From: Streptomyces sp. NBC_01351
GTDB lineage: Bacteria > Actinomycetota > Actinomycetes > Streptomycetales > Streptomycetaceae
Assembly: GCF_036237315.1 (NCBI RefSeq)
Contig: NZ_CP108356.1
Span: forward strand, 2,786,501-2,850,500
Reading direction: 5' to 3'
DNA: 64,000 nucleotides
Both the position numbers and the translations under genes were made by a program. A model generated the notes under the pieces. The model saw only the letters and a program-made list of their open reading frames with translations, searched no databases and was not told where the DNA came from. Below, in pieces: positions 28,582 to 36,500 of the stretch (position 1 is its first letter; every line of letters starts with the position of its first letter).

Positions 28582-31500
28582 CTACGGCTGTGGCTCGAAG
28601 TCCCAGTACGGGCGGACGCGTTGTTTCGCGGAGATGGTGTGGACGTGCTGGGCGCCCAGGGTGCGGGTGAGGGCCTTGATGCCCGCGTCCTCGTGCTTGC
28701 CCGCCTCCTCGTCCTCCCGCACCGAGCGGAGGTCCGCCGCCAGGGCGATCTGCGCGCTCAGTGTCATCGGGTGGTCCGGGCCCATGATCTGTTCCGCGCG
28801 CCGCAGGGTCTCCCGGCTGAGGGACAGCGCGTCCTCCCGGTGCCCGGTGATGTTGCGGTGGCCGGTGGCGTTCAGGGCGCAGCCCAGCGTCCACGGGTGC
28901 CGGTCGCCGAGCGCGCCCCGCATGCCGACCAGGGCCTGTTCGGCGAGGGAGAGGGCCTCCGACCGTTCGCCCTGGGCCCGCAGGATCAGGCCCAGGTTGC
29001 CGACGGTGCCGATGCTGTACGGGTGGGCGAGGCCCAGTTGGGACTGGTATCCGCGGACCACGTCCTCGGAGATCCGGCGGGCCTCGCCGATGTCCCCGTA
29101 CTCCCTCAGGTACGTGGCGTAGTCGGAGGCCACCATCAGCGTCCACGGGTAGTCGATCCCGAAGACGCGCGTGGCCCGCTCCCACACGATCCGCAGCCGC
29201 TGCCCCGCGCCGGGGATGTCCCCGGAGCGGCGCAGGCACATGCCCAGGTTGTGCTCGGCCCGCAGGGTCTGCGGGTGGTCGAGGCCCAGTACCTGGGTGT
29301 TGATCTTGAGGCCTTGTTCCTGGCGGGTCTGCGCCTCCCGGTAGCGGCCCATCAGCCGCAGCCCCATCGCGCAGGCGATGCCCGAGGACAAGGTGGAGAT
29401 GTGGTGGGCCCGCAGGACGCGCTCGCGGCGGCGCAGGGTGTCCAGGTCGAGGTCGTAGGAGTCCTGGTAGCGGCCGAGCAGGCGGTAGGTGGCGGCGAGG
29501 TTGTTCTGGGCGGCCAGGGTGGTGGAGTCGTCCTCGCCGAGCAGCTCGCGGTAGGTGGCGAGGCAGTGCTCGAAGATCTCCCGGGCCGGCTCGAACTTGG
29601 CGATGCACAGCAGGACTCCGCCGTACGAGCTGGTGGCCCGCAGGGTCTCCAGGTCGCGGTCGCCCCGTTCCTCGGTGAGCTCGACGGCGCGGGCCCGGGT
29701 GAGGGCCTCGGCGCGCCGGAACAGGCCGAGGTTGCGCAGGGCTCCGCCGTACTGGTAGCTGAGCTCGCGGACCCTGGGGTGGTCCTCGCCGAGCGCGGCC
29801 CGCCACACCTCGTCGGTCTCCTCGGCCAGCCGCAGGCAGGTGCGGTACTCGCCGGCGAGGATCAGGTAGCGCAGGCAGTGCAGCAGGAAGGTCTGGATGC
29901 GCGGGTTGCTGCTGGTGATGACCCCGGACGGGCCAAGGTGCGGGACGAGTTCGGCGTACCGGGGCCAGAGCCGGGAGTCGGAGGGCCGGCCCGGGTCGGC
30001 CGCGGCGAGGACCTGGCGGACGGCACGGGAGAGCGGTTCGGCCTCCTCCTCGGAGAGGTTCTCGCGGACGATGCCGTGGACCATGCGGTGCAGTTGTACG
30101 GTTTCCAGCCCGCCGCCGCCCTCCTCCACGGGCAGGTCCGAGTACTCCAACCGCACGACGGAGAACTGCACGAGCTTGTTGAGGGCGGCGTTCCACCGGA
30201 TCTGGTCGTTGATCAGCCCCGCGAGCTGCTCGGGCGCGTCGTCGGCGGGGAATTCGCGCAGCAGCCGCAGCGGCACCGGCCCGGGGGCGAAGAAGACGAA
30301 CAGCCGCAGCAGGGCGAGGGCGTCGGGGAAGTTCTCCCGTACGTTGTTGAGGAGTATGGCCAGCGCCGTGGGGAAGGGCAGCGGGTAGTCGTCGGAGACG
30401 GTGACGGCCTCGCGGGAGTCCAGCCGGCGCCGGAGCAGCGCCAGGTAGTCGCCGACCGTCAGCGGGGAGTCGGCGAGCCAGCCGGCGGTCTGGTCGAGGG
30501 CGAGCGGGTAGTCCTCCAGGGCCTCGGCGAGCCGGTCGGCCTCGTCGGGGCTGAGGCGGCGGGCCCGGCGGCGGATGAAGGTGACGGACTCGGGGCGGGC
30601 GTACAGCGGGACTTCGACGAGGCTGGTGTGCCGGGCGGCCCACTCGCGGTTGCGGGAGGTGATGATGACGTCGCCGGCGCCGGAGGGCAGCAGGTCGATG
30701 AGGTCGTCGGGGTTGTCGCAGCCGTCGAAGACCATCAGCCAGCGGCCGTACGGGGATCCGCGCCGCAGCGCCTCCAGCACGGCCCGGATCTGCTCGCCGT
30801 AGCTGCCGGCGCCGCGCGGCAGCCCGAGGGCGGGGGCCAGGTCGGCGAGGCGTTCGCGCAGGGTGGGCCGGTCCTCGGCGGGGACCCACCACACGATGTC
30901 GTACTCGGAGGCGAAGCGGTACGCGTACTCGGTGGCGACCTGGGTCTTGCCGACGCCGGACAGTCCGAGGAGGGTGACGGTGGAGGCGCCCGGCGGGGCT
31001 TCGGCGAGGGCTTCGCGCAGGGTGCCGATGACGTCGTTGCGGCCGGTGAACCGGGGGTTGCGGCGCGGGACGCGGCCCCAGATCTCGGGCGGGTCGTTGG
31101 GGAAGCGGGGGCCGCGGCGGCCGGTCTCGGTGCCGATCCGGTCGGTGGGCAGCTCCAGGCGGCGCAGCACCCGGTACTCGGCCTCGTACGCGTCGAGCCC
31201 CCACAGGTCGGCCTTCTCCAGGACGGCCACGGCGCTGGGCAGCGGCGCGTCGGTGAGGCAGACTGCCGCGAACCGGTCGGGGTGGCGGTCGGTGACCGCG
31301 CGCAGGGCGGTGTTCCACTCCGCGTCCGGCATGTCTCCGTGGGTGCCGGCGGAGAAGTAGCGCTCGCTGAGCACGAGGAGGACCCGGCTCCCGGAGCGGG
31401 CGAGGTCGTCGAGGGCCTGGTCGAGGCCGGTGCTGTTCTGCGGGTCCCAGCGCTGGAGGGACACGCGGTGGCCGTGCTCCTCCAGGCGGTGGGCGATCCA

Positions 31501-31593
31501 CACGGCCCAGGGGCGGTTGAAGCCGGCGAAGCTGATGACGAAGCGCTGCGGGCCGGCGGCTGGGCCCTGGTCCTGCCGACTACCGGTGGTCAT
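28582..31593 (-). CDS. TIR-NB-ARC-TPR protein, FxsT-like (FxSxx-COOH system TPR protein)
   Basis: A 1003-residue protein. Residues 17-150 are a TIR-like domain (RFVISFAGFNRPWAVWIAHRLEEHG). An NB-ARC NTPase begins at FTGR (182) with Walker A GLSGVGKT (210-217) and IITSRN. The second half is a long array of TPR units (YGGVLLCIAKFEPAREIFEHCL, NNLAATYRLLGRYQDSYDLD, ALVGMRGALGDRHPWTLGCALN). The architecture and the GDRHPWTL/GLDHPQTL spacing match proteins annotated FxsT next to FxSxx-COOH peptide clusters. A possible NAD-related TIR catalytic Glu cannot be assigned. Start ATG 31593 with AGGGAG upstream. It is the last gene of a seven-gene minus-strand series. Confidence 0.85.
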   Translation of the reverse strand: MTTGSRQDQGPAAGPQRFVISFAGFNRPWAVWIAHRLEEHGHRVSLQRWDPQNSTGLDQALDDLARSGSRVLLVLSERYFSAGTHGDMPDAEWNTALRAVTDRHPDRFAAVCLTDAPLPSAVAVLEKADLWGLDAYEAEYRVLRRLELPTDRIGTETGRRGPRFPNDPPEIWGRVPRRNPRFTGRNDVIGTLREALAEAPPGASTVTLLGLSGVGKTQVATEYAYRFASEYDIVWWVPAEDRPTLRERLADLAPALGLPRGAGSYGEQIRAVLEALRRGSPYGRWLMVFDGCDNPDDLIDLLPSGAGDVIITSRNREWAARHTSLVEVPLYARPESVTFIRRRARRLSPDEADRLAEALEDYPLALDQTAGWLADSPLTVGDYLALLRRRLDSREAVTVSDDYPLPFPTALAILLNNVRENFPDALALLRLFVFFAPGPVPLRLLREFPADDAPEQLAGLINDQIRWNAALNKLVQFSVVRLEYSDLPVEEGGGGLETVQLHRMVHGIVRENLSEEEAEPLSRAVRQVLAAADPGRPSDSRLWPRYAELVPHLGPSGVITSSNPRIQTFLLHCLRYLILAGEYRTCLRLAEETDEVWRAALGEDHPRVRELSYQYGGALRNLGLFRRAEALTRARAVELTEERGDRDLETLRATSSYGGVLLCIAKFEPAREIFEHCLATYRELLGEDDSTTLAAQNNLAATYRLLGRYQDSYDLDLDTLRRRERVLRAHHISTLSSGIACAMGLRLMGRYREAQTRQEQGLKINTQVLGLDHPQTLRAEHNLGMCLRRSGDIPGAGQRLRIVWERATRVFGIDYPWTLMVASDYATYLREYGDIGEARRISEDVVRGYQSQLGLAHPYSIGTVGNLGLILRAQGERSEALSLAEQALVGMRGALGDRHPWTLGCALNATGHRNITGHREDALSLSRETLRRAEQIMGPDHPMTLSAQIALAADLRSVREDEEAGKHEDAGIKALTRTLGAQHVHTISAKQRVRPYWDFEPQP

Positions 31594-31708
31594 GCTGGCC
31601 GTCTCCCTGGATTCCGGGCGGTGGACGGGGTGGGACAGGGTGGAGAACCGGTTGAGAATCGGTTGAGAACCTACCGCAGCGGACGGTCCGTCAACCTTCG
31701 GCGGCACG

Positions 31709-32965
31709 TCAGCCTTTTACGAACGCCGCGAGTTCGGGGTGCGCCTCGCACCAGGCGCGGCGTTCGCGGTCGACGGCCCGGCGGGCGGCGGCGTGCTGGT
31801 CGCCGGGGGGCGGGAGTTCGTCCATGGCCCGTTCCGCGGCGGCCATCGCGTCGGTGAACTCCCGGCCGGCGGAGGTCAGTCCCTCGTGCGCGTGCAGGGC
31901 GGGCAGTACGGCGGCCACCTGGGCGCGGATCCGGGCGTGCTGGGCCCAGGCGCCGCGCGCCCCGTACAGGGCGGCGCGCTGCCAGTACCCGGCCAGGGCG
32001 AGGTGGGCGTACGTGCCGTGCAGGAGCCCCTCCAGCGGGCGGGGGTCGCTGCGCCAGGGGGCCCAGTGGCGGGGCGTGCGGTCGGCGGTGTGCAGGGTCA
32101 GGACGTCGGTGAGGGCGGTCAGTTTGCCGTGCTGCACCTCGTGGACGAGCGTCGCGGCCAGCGCCGGCGGGGCCTGCGCGCGGGCCAGGACGGAGCCCGC
32201 GGCCGCGGGGAGGGTGGCGCCGCTGGAGCGGGAACCGCCGCCCAGGGGGACGACGGAGCGCAGCAGCTGGACGGTCTCCTGCGCACGGGTGGTGTCGTAG
32301 CGCCGGAGCAGGGTGAGGGCGCCGGTCCACTGGGTGTCCCAGCGCTTGTGGCCCTTGGGCGTGAGCCGGCGGGCGGGGCGGACGGGCGCGGGGCGCGCGG
32401 GGCCGGGCGCCCGGTAGGGGTCGAGGTCGTCGAGGGCGGTCCGGCCCCCTGGCAGGACGTGCAGGGGGAGGGTGGCGGGGTCCTCGGGGTCCCAGGAGCG
32501 TTCGGTGAGGGCGAGCGGGCCGGGCCGGTCGGGGCGCAGCAGCCCGAGGGTGGGCAGCACGAGCCGGCCCTGCAGGGGCCGCAGGGTGTGGGTGAAGGCG
32601 ATCCGGGCGCGCAGGGCGGCGGCGACGGCGAGGGCCCCGAGGTGGCCGAGGTCGGGCGGCGGCCCGGCGGGGGCGTGCAGCCGGCGCAGGGTCTCCTCGG
32701 CCCAGACCCCGGTGGCGGGGTAGTGCAGTACGTCGCGCACCGCGTCCGCGTCGTGCCGCTCGGCCTCCTCCAGGAGGGCCCAGTGATCGGCAGCCTCCCC
32801 GGACCGGCCGCCGGGGGCGGCGTCGAGGACCGCGCGCAGCAGGAGCAGCCGCTTGGAGCGGCGTACGTCGCGCACCAGGCGGGTGCCCTCCGCGGTGGGC
32901 TCGGTGGAGGCGAGGGCGCGCAGGGTGTGCGAGGAGACCGCGAAGGCGGCGAGCACGGCGGTCAC
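31709..32965 (-). CDS. HExxH-type peptide-modifying enzyme (mod_HExxH / 2-oxoglutarate-dependent beta-hydroxylase-like)
   Basis: A 418-residue protein with the signature LVHEVQHGKLTALTDVL; HExxH is at 275-279 and is preceded by the conserved segment RSVVPLGGGSRSSGATLPAAAGSVL. This matches the HEXXH motif family linked to Fxs RiPP clusters, members of which are now described as 2-oxoglutarate-dependent peptide beta-hydroxylases in spite of the protease-like motif. No signal peptide or membrane helix. Its ATG overlaps the stop of the 78-residue small-protein gene (ATGA). Likely substrate: one of the two small proteins encoded directly upstream; this is inference. Confidence 0.8.
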   Translation of the reverse strand: MTAVLAAFAVSSHTLRALASTEPTAEGTRLVRDVRRSKRLLLLRAVLDAAPGGRSGEAADHWALLEEAERHDADAVRDVLHYPATGVWAEETLRRLHAPAGPPPDLGHLGALAVAAALRARIAFTHTLRPLQGRLVLPTLGLLRPDRPGPLALTERSWDPEDPATLPLHVLPGGRTALDDLDPYRAPGPARPAPVRPARRLTPKGHKRWDTQWTGALTLLRRYDTTRAQETVQLLRSVVPLGGGSRSSGATLPAAAGSVLARAQAPPALAATLVHEVQHGKLTALTDVLTLHTADRTPRHWAPWRSDPRPLEGLLHGTYAHLALAGYWQRAALYGARGAWAQHARIRAQVAAVLPALHAHEGLTSAGREFTDAMAAAERAMDELPPPGDQHAAARRAVDRERRAWCEAHPELAAFVKG

Positions 32966-33198
32966 GAGGCCCCCCGGGGGGTCTCTCGCGCGGGGCGGTC
33001 GGGGTGGCCGGGGAGCCGGTCGAAGCTGTGGGAGTCGAGGGGCATGCCGCGGGCGGCGGCGCCCTCGTACGCGGATTTCAGCGAATCGGCCTGTTCGGTG
33101 GAGCCATCGGTCTCGATGACGGCGGTGGCGGCTGGCCCGAGCCCGGGGGTCTCGGTGGCGGCGGGCAGCACGGGGCCGTCGGTGATCGCTCGGCTCAT
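32962..33198 (-). CDS. Small protein coupled to the HExxH enzyme (candidate substrate or leader protein)
   Basis: A 78-residue protein, hydrophilic and without signal peptide. The N-terminal half is Ala/Pro/Thr-rich; the C-terminal half contains QADSLKSAYEGAAARG and a Asp/His/Pro-rich tail (LDSHSFDRLPGHPDRPARE). AGGTGCAGCG precedes the ATG, and its stop overlaps the start of the HExxH gene by 4 bases, so both are made together. I recognise no family. Its size and coupling would suit a precursor or an adaptor for the enzyme. Confidence 0.65.
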   Translation of the reverse strand: MSRAITDGPVLPAATETPGLGPAATAVIETDGSTEQADSLKSAYEGAAARGMPLDSHSFDRLPGHPDRPARETPRGAS

Positions 33199-33319
33199 CG
33201 CTGCACCTCCCCGCTGCGGACGGTCCATCCCTGCCCTGCGGCGGGTGCCGGCTAACGGCGGAAAGTGGTCAACTCGCTCCAACTCGCCTTCAGCCGCGGC
33301 GGATCGGGGTCGCGCCCGG

Positions 33320-33511
33320 TCAGACTCCGGGGTCGTCGAAGGCGTTCAGGATCTCGGCCGGATGGGTCACCCGCTCGACCATTCCCTCGATCACCTGGGC
33401 GAGCACGGGGTGGTCGATCCCCCGCAGGGTGGCCAGGTCCAGCCCGGAGAGGTCCGGCAGCCGCGCCGAGCACGCACGGCTCGCGACTGCTTCCTGTTGC
33501 TGCGTCACCAC
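33320..33511 (-). CDS. FxsA-like small peptide lacking the FxSxx terminus
   Basis: A 63-residue protein. The segment LPDLSGLDLATLRGIDHPVLAQVIEGMVER followed by P-EILNAF is the leader-like body of FxSxx-COOH (FxsA) RiPP precursors. These normally end in F-x-S-x-x, where a radical SAM enzyme (FxsB) forms a cyclophane. Here the protein ends in AFDDPGV: the Phe is in place but no Ser follows. No FxsB is encoded in the window. GTG at 33511 is the nearest in-frame start; a strong GGGGGAGGGGAAAGG motif lies about 45 bases upstream, so the true start may be further upstream with a rare codon. The gene lies between the SAV_2336-like giant gene and the HExxH pair. Confidence 0.7.
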   Translation of the reverse strand: MVTQQQEAVASRACSARLPDLSGLDLATLRGIDHPVLAQVIEGMVERVTHPAEILNAFDDPGV

Positions 33512-33585
33512 AGGCCGCCCGCCCCCTGTTGCGTCGACTTCGATGGTCCACTCACCTTTCCCCTCCCCCGCCGTGCGGAAACTGC

Positions 33586-36500
33586 TCAGAGGTCTGCTTC
33601 CAGGGCGCGCGTGCGGGTGCGCAGGGCCTCGCGCCGCTCCTCATCGGCGCCGATGCCGGCCGCGGGGCCGGTCCTGGGGCCGGTCCCGAGCCGCCTCCAC
33701 AGGTCCAGGGCGGAGCGGTACGCCTCCAGGGCCGCCCGGGGGCGCGCCAGCCGCTCCAGCACCTCCCCGCGCAGCTCCTGTACGCGGGCCGCCAGCCGGA
33801 CGGCGGCGTCCGCGCGCTCCGCCTGCTCGACGCGGCGGGCGGTCTCGTCGGCCCGGTCGGCCCGGTCGGCCCCGTCAGTCCCATCCGCTCGGTCGGCCCG
33901 GTCGGCCCGGTCGGCCTCCAGGGCGGCCCGCCAGGCCCGGCGGTAGGAGTCCGCGGCCCGGTCGAGGCGGTCCGGGGCCCGGGTGTGGGCGTGGAGTTCC
34001 TGCTGTACGTCGCCGTGGTCCCGCAGGGCGCGGGCCCGGTCGAGGGCGTTGCGGGACTGCCGGGCGGCCAGTTCCAGCAGGTGCTCCGCCTCCAGCAGGT
34101 CCACCGGGTCTCCCTCGTACGCGTGCCGCAGCCGCAGCCCGGTGGCGAGGCGCCGCAGCCGGTGCGCGGACCCGGGGTCGGACTGCGGTACCGCCGCCCG
34201 GCTGTCGCGCAGTACGCGTACGGCCGCGCCGGTGAACCGCCGCCCGTCGGCGGCCCGCGCCCGGTCCAGGAGTACGTCGCCCCATTCCGGCAGCAGCTCC
34301 CCGAAGACTTCCGCGTCGCGGGGGATCAGCCGCCGGGCCCGGCCGTACGCCTCGGCGGCGTCCTCCAGGGCCACCGGGTCGGCGTCCCGTGCGTACCGTG
34401 CCCGGTGCACCCTGGCCAGGCACACCAGGGCGGTCACCCGCAGCTCGGCATCCCCGCCGGCCTCCTCCAGGGCCGTCCCCAACTGCCCGGCCGCCTCCTC
34501 CAGCCGCCGCGGCAGGTACCGCAACGCCCCGGCCAACTCCACCCGCAACCACGCCACTCGCCGCCGCCACTCCGGGGCAGCCCCCGAACCCCACCCAGCC
34601 CCCTCGCCCACGGAGCCCGGCCCGCCGGAACCCGGCCCACCGAACGCCCCCGCAGGGCCACCGGCGCGGGCCTGCCCGCCACCCTCGACCCCGCCCCCAT
34701 CCCCGGGGCTCCGCCCGCCGGTCCGGCCCACGGGGGCAGCGGCTCGGTCGCCCGCGCCACCCGAGCCAGGCCCGCCGGACCCGCCCGCAGGGCCGCCGGC
34801 GCGGGCCTGCCGGCCACGCTGGGCCCCGGCCTCATCCCCCGGGCCCCGCCCGCCGCTCCCGCCCGCAGGGCCATCCACTCCGTCACTCACGCCGCCCGGG
34901 CCAACGCCCGGACCCCCGGAACCAAGGCCACCCGGCGCCCCCACAGGAGCATCGGCGCGCGTCTGCCGGCCGCTCCGGGCGCTGGCCCCATCACCCGGGC
35001 CCCGCCCACCGGGTGCGCCCTCAGAGTCATTGGCGCGCGCCTCCAGGCCGCCCCCTGCGCCGGCCCCATCACCCGCCCCCCGCCCACCGGGCCCGCCCGC
35101 AGGGACGGCAGCGCGGTCGCCCGAGCCGCCCAAACCGACGCCCGGAGCCCCGGAACCCGCCCCACCCGGCGCCCCCACAGGAGCATCGGCGCGCGTCTGC
35201 CGGCCGTCCTCGGCCCCGGCCCCTTCCGCCGGCCCCCGCCCAACGGACCCGCCCGCAGGGCCATCGACTCCGTCGCCCGTGCCGCCCGACCCGATGCCCG
35301 GAGTCCCGGAACCCGGTCCACCGGGTGCGCCCGCGGGGTCGGCGTCGGCTGCCGGCCGGCCGGGCGGGCGCGCGGGCCCGGCTGCTGGACCCGGGCCCAG
35401 GACACGCGCCTCGGCGTCGCCCGCAGGGCCGTCGGAGGCGTCACCCGGGCCGCTCCGGCCGACGCCCGAGGCTCCGGAATCCCGCCCGGCAGGCCCACCC
35501 GCTCGGGCGGCTTCGCCTCCGCCTCCCGAGCGGGGGGCCCGCGCGCCGGGCTCGGCCGCAGGGTCGGCGGGGCGGCCGTGCGGGCTCCCCGGGGCGGCGC
35601 CCGGTGCTCCGGAGTGCCGTTGTTCGGGGGTACGGGTGGCTGCGGGGCCGCCCAGGAGAGCCGTCAGGGCGGCGGTCAGGCGGGCTGCAGCCTCCTCCGC
35701 CAGGGGCGTGCGGTCGGCGGGGGCCCGGGTGTGGGGCAGGAGGGCCAGCAGGACGCGACCCAGGGCCAGTTGGATCTCCGGGTGCGGGAGCGGGACCGGA
35801 ACCGGAGCCAGGCCCGGCGTCGGGGCGGCGCCCGGGGGCGACCCCGGGGCGGGGCCCGAGGTCGGGGCGGGGGCCGAGGTCGGGGCGGGGGCCGAGGTCG
35901 GGGCGGGGGCAGGGGCCGGACCTGGGGCAGGGGCCGGACCTGGGGCAGGGGCCGGACCTGGGGCAGGGGCCGGACCTGGGGCAGGGGTTGCGCCTGAGGC
36001 GCGAGCCGGACCCGAGGCGGGAGCCGGACCCGGAGCTGTGGCCGGACCCCGGGCGGGGGCCTGATCCGGGACCGGAGCCGAACCCGGGACCGGGGTCGGA
36101 GCCGGACCCGGGACCGGGGTCGGAGCCGGACCCGGGGCGGGGGTCGGGTCAGGAGCCGGGGCGGGGGTCGGGTCAGGAGCCGGGGCGGGGTTCGGGTCGG
36201 GAGCCGGACCCGGGGCGGGGACCGGGCCTGAGGTCGGGCCCGGCTCGGGGACCGGGGCGGGGACCGGGGCGGGAGCCGGACCCGGGGCGGGGACCGGGCC
36301 TGAGGTCGGGCCCGGCTCGGGGACCGGGGCGGGGACCGGGGCGGGGACCGGGGCGGGAGCCGGGCCCGGGGCGGGGACCGGGCCCGCCAGGGGGGTGAGG
36401 GTGGCGCGGGCCTCGTGTAGGGGGGCCGGGTCCTCGTGTAGGGCGCTCAGTCGGATCAGGGCCTCGGCCCGCCGGACCGCGCAGTCCCGGCGCAGCCGCG

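Noticed and set aside
28474..31857. 1127-codon plus-strand frame antisense to the TIR-NB-ARC-TPR gene
   Set aside because: No motifs; the minus frame holds TIR, Walker A and TPR units.
32700..33600. A hidden FxsB radical SAM gene
   Set aside because: No CxxxCxxC motif or SPASM-type Cys cluster in any frame near the peptide gene.
33265..36398. Plus-strand frames across the repeats of the SAV_2336-like gene
   Set aside because: Pro/Arg-rich translations of repeat DNA; they reflect repeat periodicity, not a protein.
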